Shown here in pieces: positions 32,587 to 45,300 of a stretch of 64,000 nt of DNA. The stretch comes from Furcasterigmium furcatum. Its lineage: Eukaryota; Ascomycota; Sordariomycetes; Glomerellales; Plectosphaerellaceae. Both the position numbers and the translations under genes were made by a program. The notes under the pieces are model-generated. The model was not told where the DNA came from. It did not search any database and saw only the letters and a list, made by a program, of their open reading frames with translations. The stretch lies in NCBI GenBank assembly GCA_001599815.1, contig BCIA01000003.1, positions 3,906,001-3,970,000 of the forward strand. Direction: 5' to 3'. Every line of letters starts with the position of its first letter. The stretch's first letter is position 1.

Positions 32587-33937
32587 GAGTCGTCCTTCGA
32601 GGAGACGCTCCAGGCATTTCTATCAACGACAAGGGCATCTGGACACCAAAGCAGTCTTACGACAGCTTGGATGTCGAGAGCCGTTGGATGGCGGACCTCT
32701 CGCCAATGTAATACTTCTTTTCTTCGACTGTACAAAGCAACGTTGACTCCCGGCATGGATGGGAAAAGCTGGAACAACGGTTCTTTTGACGATTTCTATT
32801 TTCAGGGGGCGAGAGCGTCCGAGGCACGCATTGCGGTGCTAGGCGAAGGGGCAGATACCACGAGGCATAGAGAGACGATTCCCACGCCGTTGCAATAATC
32901 CAGTGGATTTCAATTACCTACCTTGTCCTCATGCCTCCATTATTGGGGCTTATGTGATGTTTATCCCCAACCAAAACTTTCGGTCAAGTCTGAGATATTG
33001 ACAAGGACCACGGCCGCCGTAAGCTGGCTTCTTAGCTCAGGCTGACACCAACAAGGAAGCCAGCATCGCGAAGGTGCACGTTGAGAGCTAATTACATCCC
33101 GGCCGAAGCCCTCCAGGCGGAGCACGGCGCGTCCAGCTCCCGTTGCTGCGCCCTGTAGGGCTAGGTGGGATGGCCTATAGGAGACATTCAGCAGCATTGA
33201 CAGGACCCTCAAGTGCCCTCTTGGCACTGCTGACGCCGAGGCAGGGGTCCGCATCCGCTGCAAAATGGCGAGCCTCCCAGCCCCAGAAGACGGGGAGATT
33301 GCAGGCGAGCCCCATCGGGCTGAGCAGGAGCTTAACACGCACTATCGCTCTTGATGCCTGATGACGCCGGTGCCTGCGGTGCAGAATCTCGCCGGCGATG
33401 GCGCGTGTTAGTGAGACGGCCCCCTGAGCTTCAGGGGTATGAGACGCCATTTCATCGCCGCGCTTGGCAGGCCGCGGGCTGTCAGCACTGCGAGGGCTAA
33501 CAATAGAAAACGGGGACTTTGCACCACGCTGCGGCGCAAATTGAGGGCTCTTTCGGGACCTGGTGCACCCTGCACGCGTGAGATGGAATGAGTGGGCGGG
33601 ATCATGGGTGAGGATTCATATACGCCGGGCGCTGGCCTCGTGGGCTGACGGCGAGCTCGTTTCTCTCTCTGTCTCTTCGTGATACCGCGGTGTGTGCATC
33701 TATCTGTTCGCCTTGTGTGTGCGCCTGTCTTTCCTTCAGAACCTCTGGGTAGGCCGCTTTCGAGTTCCTTCGACGGGAAGATCTCGAGAATTTGTTTGCC
33801 GGATTCCGCCGTACGACATCCCACGAACCCGAGACGATTGCCCGAGAAGTCACCGACCGAGTCGCGGCGACATCGAGTTTGCTTTACGCGGATACACCGA
33901 CACCCACGATAGCGAGAGAACGAGCACGATACTCACC
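32587..33937. other. 1.35-kb intergenic region
   Basis: SOD 3' end and the promoter of the RTA1-like gene. The only long ORFs are chance (33408-33824 minus and 33692-34258 plus, the latter merely reading into the RTA1-like frame). A short TCTCTCTCTGTCTC tract near 33661 and pyrimidine-rich DNA up to about 33780 suit a leader. Nothing else seen. Confidence 0.5.
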
Positions 33938-35200
33938 ATGACTCTCAAGGTCTGCGGCAGCGGGTTCGGCGACTGTGAGGAGTCGTCCGCCACGTCCTAC
34001 TATGGCCACACGCCTAGCACCATCGCCAGCGTCGTCTTCATGGCGGTCACGGCCTTGTGCCTGGTCACCAACTGCGCTATTGTGATCAAGACTCGCAGCT
34101 GCGTCAGCTTCGCCGTCGTCTTCGGCATCGGCTGCTTGGCAAATGCGTTGGGCTGGGGCGCTCGCTTCGCTGGCAGCCGTGACCCCTGGGGCATGTGGCA
34201 GTGGATGGCTAGCAATGCTGTTCTGTCCATTGCGCCGGTTTTCATCACCGCTTCGTAAGTCGACATACCGTAGGCTGGGTGTAAGATGTGGCTCGTGGCT
34301 GACTTCGGTGCTCCCTCCAGCATCTTCCTCGTCCTGGGCAAGCTCGTGACCAACCTCGGTGCCGAGCACTCGATCATCCGGCCCAAGTTCTTCACGGCTG
34401 GTCTCCTCATCGCCAGCATCATCGCCTTCGCCCTGCAAGCCGTCGGCTTCGGCATCGCCTTTGCAGATGTCCACCACGACACTCGCGACGTGAACGCCGA
34501 GACTCACAACGGAAGCCTGATCGTCCTTGGTGCCTCTGGCCTGGAGCTGCTGTCGCTCGTCGCCGCCATCGCGCTGTTGCTCATCGTGGGCGTTCGCGCC
34601 GCCAACGCTCGCCGCACCCAGGGCTACTCCACCTTCCACCGCGATGTCGGCTACGTCGAGCTGACCAAGGCCTTCTTCACCTGCGCCGCCGCGATCCTCG
34701 CCGCCATGGCCCTCCTCGCCGGCCGCCTGGGCTACCGCGTGGCCCTCCTGACCGACGGCATCAGGGGCTCCCTGGCGCGCAACCAGGACCTCTTCCTCGC
34801 CCTCGACGGGCTTCTCGTGGCCCTCGCCATCGTCTTTCTGACGCTGCTGCACCCCTCGTTCTTCCTGGCCTCGGACGTCACCTCTACCAAGAGCGGCGGC
34901 CGCGGCGGCAAGTTCGAGAAGCTGCGCGAGGCGGAGGACGCTGCCTTTTCGACGCAATACGACGGCAACGTCGAGGGCGTCGCCGACGCCTACACTGACT
35001 CGGAGAGGCAGATGGCGTCCATGCCCCTGCAGCCGCTCGTCTTCGAGCCTCCCAAGTCGTATGATCCTCAGCCGCAGGAGGACGGCCGCTACGAGCCGAC
35101 GAGGGACGAGACGAAGCGCAGGTCTCTGACGCCCCAGGCGTATGAAGTCAATGCCGCGACGGACGACGCGTCCAAGTCCTATGGCTCTGGCGGTCTGTAA
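33938..35200 (+). CDS. RTA1-like seven-transmembrane protein
   Basis: Member of the fungal RTA1/RTM1/RSB1 family, associated with lipid export and resistance to toxic compounds; the substrate is not predictable. Exons are 33938-34254 and 34321-35200 (398 aa) with a 66-bp intron (GTAAGT...CAG, phase 2) joining VFITAS to IFLVLGKLV. The start chosen is MTLKVCGSG, the first Met that precedes the family's Cys-containing short ectodomain and YGHTPS. About seven hydrophobic spans follow. Family marks: the NALGWGARF segment, SIAPVFITA-S-IFLVLGKLV, LQAVGFGIA after TM4, and a final LLHPSFF. The tail after residue about 305 is hydrophilic, rich in Ser/Asp/Pro, and probably cytosolic. An in-frame upstream ATG at 33692 lies in low-quality leader DNA and is rejected. 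Confidence 0.85.
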
Positions 35201-38200
35201 GCAACGTAACGCGGCATGATGTAGCATTGGGGTGTTAGAGGAACGCCGCGGTGGCTCCGAGGCGGCATCTCTCAGAACACTGTACGGGAAGACTCGGCAT
35301 GTTGGCGACGACGACGGTGATAGGGCAAACAGGCGTTTGATCACAGAGGGTTTATTATGCTTGTGTTTTCCGGGTTGTTGTCCAAAGATACCTAAAATCA
35401 AAATGAGTATGTAACTACCGCCTCACCAGCCAAGAGATGCCCGGGTTCGTGCCAATGCCGTGCCGACACCACGCACTGCGATTCGACCGAGACATCGGAG
35501 ATGCCGTTATTTGCACCGGCCACATGACGAGGCGAGGCCGCGGTCCATGAGCCCCTCGACCCTGTTTTGTCTGCTCAGGGAAGATGGCGGCCCGCAGGGC
35601 TTGACTGATCGAGGCAAGCGTTTCGCGGCATTTGCTCCGTCCTGAAATGATCTGAGCGGGACGAAACAAATGACGATGGTCGTCGATTCAGGCGAGTCGA
35701 GCCCCGGACAAAGAGAGATCGACAGTCCACCCTGGCATGGCAGGAGTTGGGATAAGGCCCCCAAAAGCCGACACGACGGTGGCTGAGCTGATGGACGCCT
35801 GTGGCTGACCAGAGAGAGCCCTGATAACTGCTTAAGGCTGACTGAAGGACATTGCTGCATGAGGCAATGTCCAATGGGGCGGCATAGTCGCCACTTGGTC
35901 CTCGACGCACTTTCCGAGGGTGACAGCGATGTCGAAGCTGATCATGCAGTGATCGCTGGTCGGCAGCCACTGAATGTAAGTCCTGTACAACAGGATTCTA
36001 ATCACATCCGCCCAACCGGGCTAGTGAGAGGTCATCATCACGCGCCCGGCAATGAGATGAACAAGAGCGCTGATCGGTCCACGGAGCGCGCGCCCAGCAC
36101 GACAAGAGGAGGCCAGAGCAGGCAGGGGTCACCAAAGCGTGCTAGCTCTGCGGCCGGACAGCTGGGAATAACCGAATGGAGCCATGGCCGCCCCCAAAGC
36201 GTATGGATCGGCACCTGGGCAGAGACTGTGCCGACCCGGACATCGACTGCGTGATTGGCCTGGCTGCTGATTGACAGCCGGGCATGCCTTCTGGCAAATG
36301 CAACGCTGGGAGATGGCGATGACCTGCGAGTAGGGCGGTGGTCTGGAGCTGACAGGACGGGGCACCGGGGTTGTGAAATCCATCGCAGATGCAGATACCT
36401 GGCCAGGGGACCGTTGCTGGACTTCTAGAAATCGGTCCGTGGCTAGGGTCATCTCGACGCCCAAGACGCCCTGTCAGTGAGCAGCCAGCCGTCTGGAGGG
36501 AACAGAACGTTACTTATTCCCGTCTTGGGGGTCAAAGCCGAGCCAAGAGAAGGTCCAGAATGGTCGTTCATTACGCGCTTCCTTCGGGGGGGTTGAGTCG
36601 GTAGTGGTGTGGGAGAGGGGGGAAATCATCCGAACTAGTCGTGCCTTGAACATGGAAACGTTCAACAAAGTTGTGATGGCTCGGCCAAGACCAACAAGAT
36701 ATGGTGTTTGAGTTCCTGTACGTTCTGACGGTGACATCAAAGCCGGGACGATCACTTTGCAAGCTCGGGCCGCGGGACAGGGACGTCGTTCTGCGCTTCG
36801 AGGACAAAACAAACCCACCACCACCAGCAAAGACGATGGACGTTGTGACTGATGACTTCATGGGGGCCGCGCGGTGCGGTCTTCGGGCATCGGGGACCTC
36901 AACGTCAGGGAAGCGCCTCGTAGCCCCGTGATTGGAGGAAGCAAGGTGAACCGGATACGAATCGAGCAGGTAGAGGGAACCTGGATCTTCGAGAGCATCG
37001 ATCCCGCGATGCCGGAGATTTGTTGAGCGGAAGATGCCAAGAGGGGACTGGCTGACGCCCAGAGGAAACGGGACGGCGCCGACGTTTCCAAGGCACAGTC
37101 AGCCTCATTGGGCTACCTAGGTACCGGAGGAACAGGAGGCTTACGCGTGCCTGAGGTGGTCTGGTCGGATGCTAAGGAAAGGCAGGCATGATGTTGACGA
37201 GCCCGTCGGCGCCGCTCATCTGTTGAGACTAGCAGGTGAAGCTGGCAGAAGAGTCTCCTTGGACTCATAAGTGGCCGGCCGCGATGGTGTTACGGTCAGA
37301 TAGATGGTGTTGTTGCAGCGAGCAGCCCGGAAGAGCAATGAGGCACGAAGCGCAGAAAGTCACCGGTACCTGGCGGCGGAGTATCCTCCGACCGAATTGT
37401 GGCGCCCGTTCCCCCTCTTACGTGGCGCAGCCTGGGGCGCAATCCCAACCTCCCTCCGCCGAGTCATCAAGCGCGTCTCTCTCGTCGAACCGCCACACTA
37501 CTCATGCATCCCACTGTAGTCCCTCAGGTGAGTGAGACACGTCCTGTAGAGGCTTCTCAGGGCTGATGCAGTCTCCGTGATAAGAGCCCAATTAATTGCC
37601 TGCTTGCCTGCGGAGGGAGGGGCTTGAGAGACAGCCCGGTTGACAGACCGGGGCCTGGTCTTGTTTGTTCGGCACGGCAGTCGAGCTGAGTGCTTGGCGT
37701 GACCTGGAGGAATGCCCATCATTTGGACCAAAAGAGGCATCATCGACAAACCCCACAACACATCGACGAGCTGGCAGCCCAGAGCAGCATGGGACAGAAC
37801 ACCTGTATGGCCAGAGCTCTCGGCTTCCGGGGTTGTCGCCTCTTTTCGAGACCAGGGTCAGAAGGTCGAGTTTGTTTCCCGTTCATTCCCCAGCGCGAGC
37901 GTTGATTTGCCCGCTGGTGAGCTTGAGGACGCTCCATTTGCCCCCCTCCAAGAGATCGAGAAGCTCCGGATCTCAGTGTCCCGAACCTAGCACCCTGCTT
38001 TGGCGCGCTTGTTCTGCCGGATTGTGGCAACACCTCGAAGCATGGAGAGAGTTTCTGCAGGCAATTGTCAACATGTCTGTCGCCTTGGAGAGATTCAGAC
38101 ACCTTGTGGTGTGGGGGACTCGGTCGACGGTGGTCGTGAGCAGATGGATGCACTGGTCGACCCCCCTGAGCGGCCTGAGCCACACTGACCGGGGCGCCCT

Positions 38201-38990
38201 TGCACCGAGTTACACTTACCTGAGGTACCCGACTTCGGTGGCAGGGGTGACTTGGGCCCACTGTATTTGTTTCCAGCTGATGACCTCCGCCACACCTGCT
38301 TGAGTGTTCGTGGTACCCCCAGAAAAAGTGACCTTGCGTCCCGGAGGAAGGTACCATGCGCCGCCCCTTGGTAAACCCGTTGGTAGTGGCAGAACCGGGG
38401 GAGTGTTCTTTCAGTCCCTCCCGTCCACCCAGCAGGACATCCCGGGCGTGTTTCTGTCGCCCGCTGCCGCCGCCGCCGCCGCCGCCGCCTCCAAAGAGAG
38501 GAGGTACCTTCCATACCCAGGTACCAGTTCCTTTCCGCTGCCGACCCGCCGACCACTTTTCTCCCGCCAGCTGCCACAACCAACCCATTCCACTTCCACC
38601 ATCTCTCGTCTACTTTCTCCCAAAGACAACCCGTTCTCACGCCCGGCGCCGAATCCCAACGACAAAGGTCTTGACGAAAATTCCCATCTGTCCTCGTATC
38701 GAGTCTTGAACCCTCCTGTGCCCCGAGTACGGACTCTGGTGCCCCGTCTATAATACTTGCGACGCGCTTTCAACTCCCCGTCGCCCGCGCCACTTGTTTT
38801 GCTGCTTCGTCCAGCTCCCGCGAAGCGTAGACTCACTGTGGCGAGAGCTTCACAAGCCACACATTCATCGCGCGCGACACCCATCCCCAATGACTTTTGG
38901 GGCCTCGACAACATCCCGCAACTAGACTGCGCGCCCCCAATATTTTTCGACCTCGTCTATTCGACAGTCCCTTGATGACAATATCCGCCG
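35201..38990. other. 3.8-kb gene-free region upstream of C2H2 regulator
   Basis: No coding sequence is convincing. The largest ORFs (37665-38303 plus, 37740-38588 minus) oppose each other and lack any recognisable family. The final 650 bp before 38991 is C/T-rich and contains a GCC triplet run, fitting the long leader and promoter often seen at regulator genes. Confidence 0.5.
38461..38491. repeat. GCC/CCG triplet microsatellite
   Basis: About nine near-uninterrupted CCG/GCC triplets in the probable leader of the C2H2 gene, about 500 bp upstream of its ATG. Such GC triplets can form strong RNA structure if transcribed. Confidence 0.7.
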
Positions 38991-40985
38991 ATGGCCTCTG
39001 ACAAGGGTTCTATCGCGACCGAAGACGCCATTCTAGCTGCGGCCGCGACCCTCGCGACGCACAGCGCTCCTCACCCGCCTGCGTCCGAGTCCCTCGCCTA
39101 CGATCCCAGTCGCGCAAAGTCGCTCAAGCGATTCCGCGAGACGACGCCAACGTCCCCGACCTCAGACGTCCCGACAGACCAGCCCAGCGCGCTCGGCTCC
39201 CCCACCAAGGCTGCACGGTTTGCCCTGGCCACCGCCCGCTCGTCCATCTCGTTGACGGGCGCCGCTGCCCTCGAAGACCAGAGACGGCAGCGCGAACAGG
39301 AGGAAGACCGCCTGAACCCTCCCGGTTCCAGCGAGAATCCGAACCAGAGGGTCCTGTCGGCCCTGGCCGGCCACGCAACGTCTGCCATGAGCCGCCCCGC
39401 CGACGCGCCTCAGGCCCCAACCGCCTCGATGGACGTCTCTTCCAAGCTGCTGTCGGCCGTCTCGATACCCCCAACAAACCACAACACTTCCACTGACGCG
39501 GCCGAGACCAGTCCGCAGAGCGCGACGAGTGGTGCCAGCATGGCCGGTGCTCTTGTCACTGCGAGCCCAACACCCATGGATGTCGACCCCAGCCTGAACG
39601 ACCAGGTGACCCCGACACCGCAGGGCAACCCCGATGACAAGGCGGCTCCGGGGTCACTATCCTATCCAGGCCCTCTGCACGGTAGCAACATGCAGGCGCC
39701 GCCGACACCTCACCGGAACATGAGCTTTCCAATGCCCTCCCCCGGCCAGGATTTGCAGGGACAGTCCAGCGGAAAGAAGCACAAGTGCCCGTACTGCGAC
39801 ACTGAGTTCACGCGACACCACAATCTGAAGAGCCATCTTCTTACCCACAGCCAGGAGAAGCCGTTTGTGTGCTCACAGTGTGATGCCAAATTCAGGCGAC
39901 TGCACGATCTCAAGCGGCACAGCAAGCTTCATACCGGTGAGAAGAACCACACCTGCCCCAAGTGCCACCGCAAGTTCGCTCGGGGCGACGCACTTGCACG
40001 ACACAGCAAGGGCCCCGGCGGGTGTGCTGGCCGCCGATCCAGCATGGGCACTTTCGCGGACGGAGATGGGTTGGATGGCTCGATGCATGAAGGGGACGAT
40101 TCAATGACCGGCGTCGTTTATCCCGGCGACGAGAGCATGACGGAGGAGGAGAGAAGACAATTGAGCTTGCCATCTATCAAGGCATCTCACGTTTCTGGTG
40201 CGCCACAATCTTCAGATGCCTACGGCTCTCAATCCAGGACTTACCCTCCTGCAGGCTCCCTCGAGAGGCCGCCCGGCGGCCTCTACCCGCCCCCACTGCC
40301 GCAAGAACGCGCTGCTGCTGGCGCTCACGCAAGCAACAGCCTGGGCGGCCATACCGCGAACACGAGCATTTCATCACTGCCCAGCGTCGGCGGCTCTGCG
40401 ATCTACTCGCAAGGGGCGGGCATGACCGAGAGCCCTAAGCCCCTGAGCCCGTCCGCGGCCCACGACCCGAGCAGCGTGAACCGGCAGCGCTCGCCGAGCC
40501 TCACCCAACAGTTCCAGCAGCAGCATTTCGGCCGCAGGCTGTCGGGCCGACAATCGCCGCCAGGTTTGTGCCCGTTTATCTCTTCTGCACTGCTCCTAGG
40601 GGGTTTTACTGACACGTATCTATCTGTAGCGTATGCTCCTGGCACACAAGCTGGCAGCGCGGCACAACACAGTGGGTCACACCCTGGCGGCGCCTCGGAC
40701 AGCTCGAACACCATGTTTCCCACGGATTCGGCCATGTGGTCTTACTTCCAGGGCCTGGAAGAGCATGTAAAACAGCTTTCCGATACAGTCTCGACGATGC
40801 AAAAGGCGGACAGTGCCAAGCAGGCACAGGTCAGCCTACTCACGACTGACGTCACGGCACTCAAGAGACAACTACAGGCACAAGAGGCAGAAGTGGCTGA
40901 GAAGCAAGCCCAGATCAGCGAGCTCACAAACCAGGTCGCGGAGCTCAGGGGCCAGCTGCAAGCCCGTGGACCGGAAGTGGCATGA
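38991..40985 (+). CDS. C2H2 zinc-finger transcription factor with C-terminal coiled coil
   Basis: Predicted nuclear DNA-binding regulator; I do not recognise a named orthologue. Proposed exons are 38991-40563 and 40630-40985 (642 aa); the reading frame is also open through the 66-bp intron, giving 664 aa if retained. The N-terminal 260 residues are Ser/Pro/Ala-rich and disordered. Three tandem fingers lie at about residues 265-350: HKCPYCDTEFTRHHNLKSH, FVCSQCDAKFRRLHDLKRH and HTCPKCHRKFARGDALARH, the last closing with a Cys (GPGGC) so it is C2HC-like. Then come an acidic/Gly stretch (EGDDSMTGVVYPGDESM), a Pro/Ser-rich middle with a short Gln run, and a coiled coil at about 570-635 (heptads in LTTDVTALKRQLQAQEAEV) that suggests dimerisation. 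Confidence 0.9.
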   Translation: MASDKGSIATEDAILAAAATLATHSAPHPPASESLAYDPSRAKSLKRFRETTPTSPTSDVPTDQPSALGSPTKAARFALATARSSISLTGAAALEDQRRQREQEEDRLNPPGSSENPNQRVLSALAGHATSAMSRPADAPQAPTASMDVSSKLLSAVSIPPTNHNTSTDAAETSPQSATSGASMAGALVTASPTPMDVDPSLNDQVTPTPQGNPDDKAAPGSLSYPGPLHGSNMQAPPTPHRNMSFPMPSPGQDLQGQSSGKKHKCPYCDTEFTRHHNLKSHLLTHSQEKPFVCSQCDAKFRRLHDLKRHSKLHTGEKNHTCPKCHRKFARGDALARHSKGPGGCAGRRSSMGTFADGDGLDGSMHEGDDSMTGVVYPGDESMTEEERRQLSLPSIKASHVSGAPQSSDAYGSQSRTYPPAGSLERPPGGLYPPPLPQERAAAGAHASNSLGGHTANTSISSLPSVGGSAIYSQGAGMTESPKPLSPSAAHDPSSVNRQRSPSLTQQFQQQHFGRRLSGRQSPPGLCPFISSALLLGGFTDTYLSVAYAPGTQAGSAAQHSGSHPGGASDSSNTMFPTDSAMWSYFQGLEEHVKQLSDTVSTMQKADSAKQAQVSLLTTDVTALKRQLQAQEAEVAEKQAQISELTNQVAELRGQLQARGPEVA

Positions 40986-42326
40986 GTCTGGAGGGTTGTC
41001 TGCACTGCGGCTTGGTACAGCTATTATTCAGCAAACACTCAGCAACAACGATGGAATGGTAAAGTACAGCATTTGGGACAGGAAGAACGCATTGTTGCGG
41101 CGCGAGTGGTCAAGCCGACGACCGGGCGTTTCCTCTCGTTTTTCTGCATGGCTACGATGGTAATACGTCGATTTTCACTGGGTGGTTATTACACTTGTTT
41201 CCTTCTCTACCCGCTCAGATATCCTTCGCTTTTTATTTAATCTCTCTCTGCTAGAGTTTCCGGGACGGCGTTTGACGGGGCGAGAGACGGGCATTGGAGA
41301 GGCCAGCGGGCCTCCACCGCATTCTCCATGGGCCTCAAAAGTTTCGGGCTGGTTGTTGGTTTCTGCTTCCTGGGCAATGAGCATTTGGTCTGTCAATGGT
41401 GGACCAAGGTAGGCAGTCAGAGCATTACACGTTGGTCCCCCGGAGGTGGTCGTGGTTTATGCTTCTTTTGTTCTCCCCGCGCGGTGTACTGTACCATATG
41501 TACCAAAGCAAACACAGAGAGCGTTTCCTCCCATCAGTGCCAGCTCGCTGGACGACGTGATTCCGGAATTGCTCAGGCTCTTATCATCAGGTAGCCATGC
41601 CGTGCCTGGGACATGAGGAGTGACTCACAATGCACAAGAGAGGAGGACAGGAGGGAGGTGTGGTGTCGAGTTGCAAGGAAGATCGGTGTGGATAGATAGT
41701 GTTGGGTGGCAACACGTGGAGTTGCAGATGGTTCGCTCTCGTGCTTGTGCGACGGTCTCGTCATGCCGGCCGAGAGTCTTGAGAGGAGGTGTGGAATCGG
41801 GACGTGTGAGTGGCCGTGTCGATGTATGAGATCCACGCGGGCAGCGAATGTCGAACGAACGAACGACTGCCCAATGCCGAGGCCGCCGGGTCCCTCTTTG
41901 GGTTGTCTTGTGCGCTGGCAAGCTGGCAGGAAGGAGGTGGGAGAGAAGCAGCCGCCCCGTGCTCCACTTTCACTCAGTCCCCCAGCCACCGCTTCTTTGG
42001 AGTGGATTCATGAAGTAGACAAGCAGGCCCCCGACCGAGACCCTAGCTCGACCTCTGACGGCTTGTCCCGCTCGCACTGGTCCTGCCTGGGCAAGCACAG
42101 CAGCGGACTTTCAGCTTGGCTGGGGTGGCCCCCATCTCCCGCCTGCTAGTACCAACCTGCTGCTCCTCCAAACAAAACAATAACACCGCCTGATTTATCA
42201 CAGACATCGAGTCCCCTGCACGCACACATATAGCATCGCGACAATTACGACCAACACCGAAAAGCCACCCGTCGTGTCGTCGCATCACCTCGATGAACAC
42301 TAGAGCCTCTCGCAGCATTCCTCACC
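40986..42326. other. 1.3-kb intergenic region and LAH leader
   Basis: 3' end of the C2H2 gene and the promoter/leader of the giant gene. ORFs on both strands (41706-42149 plus, 41573-41989 minus) look non-coding. An upstream ATG at 42293 overlaps the LAH start (separate entry). No tRNA or repeat seen. Confidence 0.5.
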
Positions 42327-42358
42327 ATGCCGCGAGACTCTCGTCGTCGGAGCCCTGA
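42293..42358 (+). other. Overlapping upstream ORF at the LAH start (21 codons)
   Basis: An ATG 34 nt before the LAH ATG opens a 21-codon frame in a different phase that stops at 42356-42358, inside LAH. Its context is weak (T at -3), while the LAH ATG has the favourable CACC context, so scanning ribosomes would mostly pass it. It acts only if the transcript begins upstream of 42293. Confidence 0.4.
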
Positions 42359-45300
42359 GAGCTCCCGGCGACGGAGAAAAGAGCGGCGCAACTCGAGAGA
42401 CCAGCCGTCCGCCTCGGCTGCCGACTCGAGCCTGCCCGGTCCCATGCCTGGAAGCATGCCTGACGACGATACCCCGACTGCCGACACTCCTCAACCCCGG
42501 TCTGAGACTCAGACACGATCGTACCCCGAATACCAGTCTCAGTACCCGTCCCAGTCATTCCAGCAGCCATACCCGCCGCAGTCGAGCCAGTACCCCCAGG
42601 AATACACTCAGCAATACCCTCCTCCGCCCTCCCAGCAATACTCGTACCAGCAATACCCATCTCAGCAATTTGAAGCGCCTCAGAACCAGTCGTACTACAA
42701 TCCCTCGCCGCAACCTCAAGCCCAGCCGTATGGCCAGCCGCATCAGCAGCAGCAGCCGCCGCCGCCGCAGAACACGCGTCCCCATACAGGCCATAACTCG
42801 GATAGCTCCTCCTCGACCTCCTCCTCATTCCTCAACATCTCCCGCAGGAAGAGATTCACAAAGTACGGCAATGTCTTCACCACATTCTTCCGCGCCCCCT
42901 CCGAGGCCGGCTCGGACCGCAGCTCCCAGCGCCACAGGAAGAAGAAGAAGACGACCTTCCTCTCCTTCAACAACTCCTCCTCATCCTCGGTCGACTCTGA
43001 CCTCGCGTACGGGCGCGGTTACATTCCACGCGAGAATGACTTCAGGGCCGGCGCGACGGGAGCTAGGCGCGCTCCCGGCGCCAGCTCTTCACAACAAAGC
43101 CGTGGTGAGCCTCGGCAGCACCCGCTCGACCCTAACCGCCCTGCCCCACCGAACAGGACAAAGACGGACGAGGAGATTCTCGCCATCGGCCGCCAGCTGT
43201 CCGACATCGCCAGGAAGCAGAACGACGCTGACCTCCGCGCCAGCGGGAAGAACCGCCCTTCCCAGCTGGTTGCCGCGGCCGCGGCCGTAAGCAACTTCCG
43301 CCGCACCAACACCGGTGACAGCAAGCGAGACCGTGGTATTGGAAGCTCCAGACCCCATGGCGACGATGGCGACTCGGATTGGGAGTCGGCCTCCGAAGAC
43401 GAGGGCTCCAGCGACGATGGAGGTCTTGCCTACGGCGGTGACATTCCCGTCAGGAGGAGCAACGTTGCCGCTGCTGCGGGTGGCGCCGCTCTTGCTGCCG
43501 GCGCCGCTGGCTTGTATGGCTTGAGCCAGCAGAACGGTCACAGGAGAGGCCAGGAGTCCTTGGTAGATCCACGCCTCTTCGGCCCACAGAACTCCCTGCG
43601 TGGTCTCGTAACACCACTGCCCGATGACCCGAGGCAGCAGGACGCCAACCGCCATGGCGCCCGTCAGCCTCAGCGTGAGGAGCCTCCTCAGCTTCCCTCC
43701 CAGGGCTCCTCCGCCCGGCCCGATAGGGGTCCCATGCAGCACGTGTATCCGGTTCCGACATCTGACCCTAACAATTTTGACTATGACCGTGGTTCAACGA
43801 TTGCCTCTCGCCAGGCCCCGGTCCAGTCCGCCCGCCCCGCGCCTGTCCCCCTTCAGCAGCCAGTTCCCGTGGTGCCGGTATCATCGAGAGTATATGAGGC
43901 TGACAGCTTTGATGATGCCCGCCGGCGTGAAGCGAAGCACGCGCGTAGCAAGTCTGACGGTAGAATTCTTGCTGGCACTGCCGTTGCTGGTGTTGCTGGC
44001 GCTGCGATTGGTGCAGCTATTGCCTCGGACCGCAAGGAACCCCGTGATTATCGACGGGATGATCGCCGGGAGGACCGCACATACGCCCCCGAGGCATCGG
44101 ACCCCTACGACCGTGAGCGCCGGGAACGTGACGGACGATCATACCGTGACCAGAAGGTCAGAATCGTGGACGAACGAGACCAGGCTCGATCTGTTCCGAA
44201 AGACGACCCCTACGCTTCCGGCGTCTCACGCAGGCACACCGCACCAGTCGAGACGCTGAAGGACTACGCCTACAAGCTGCCCCAAGGCGACGAGATCCGT
44301 GTTGAGTATGACCGGGAGGGAGACCGTGACAGAGATCGCCGTCGGCGTGACGACGTGCGCGAGCGAGGCACAGACGACCGCAAGCCCATTGTTTTGGAGG
44401 ACCGCCAGAAATCCGTCCCGAGTGAACCGCCAGCTGAGTCGAAGCAAAAGGAGAAGCAACGGGTGGAACCTCCCGAGGCCCCCTCAACAAGAGCAGCCGT
44501 TGACCCTTTCCAGTTCCAGGTCGATGACTTCCAGACGCCGCCAGTCGAAGCTCCCCGCAGGCCACTGACGCCGCAGGTTTTCACCGTTGAACGTGAGCCG
44601 GACTTTTCCAACATGCCAGCGTTCGTTAAGCCGCCGCCCCCTCTGGAAACCAGGCTCAGCCGCAAGGACTCTTTCGAGATCGAGCAGCGGATGGAGGAGG
44701 AATACCGCAGCTCCCGGAACCGCTCGAGGACGCCCGAGCCCCGCCGCAGACATACTTACGAGGAGGACGAGCACGCCGCCAAGTCGATTCTCGACGAGGC
44801 CCGGCAGGCTACCGCTCCTGTTTCGGTGGCGGCCTTCGCCGCGGCCATCGCCGTCGAGAATGAGCGCTCGCGTGAACGCAGACAGGCCGACGTCGACAGC
44901 GACGGTTCTCGTTCCAGGTCTGCTGCCAAGCGCGATACCGTTCAGGAAGACGCAGACAGGTATTACCGCGAATCAGTCATCGCTCGGAAGATTGCTGAAG
45001 ATGAATTACGTTCCCGCAGCGCGTCTCCGAACAAGGAGCACTCCGTCATCGACAAGTATCAGGAGGAGGAGTCGCCAAACATCGTCACTATCGCCCCTCC
45101 CACGATGGAAGAAGAAGAAGAGGAAGAGGATCCGTCTAAGCATGGACCGTATGCTGCGCCCAATGCCGATGTTCGCATCGACAACACTATCATTCCCTAT
45201 GAGCTGTCCCGCTTCCGCATTCCCGACGGCCATCTCGGCGCCGGCGATGACCCTTTCTGGAAGACTCGTGATCCCTCCTGTGAGCGGGACCGTCCCTTGC

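Noticed and set aside
33884..35401. 505-codon minus-strand ORF opposite the RTA1-like gene
   Set aside because: Antisense shadow: the sense frame encodes clear membrane spans and the family motifs, while this ORF is low-complexity Asp/Glu/Gly/Arg.
37665..38588. Opposing 212- and 282-codon ORFs upstream of the C2H2 gene
   Set aside because: They overlap each other on opposite strands, lack domains, and lie in probable leader DNA with a triplet repeat.
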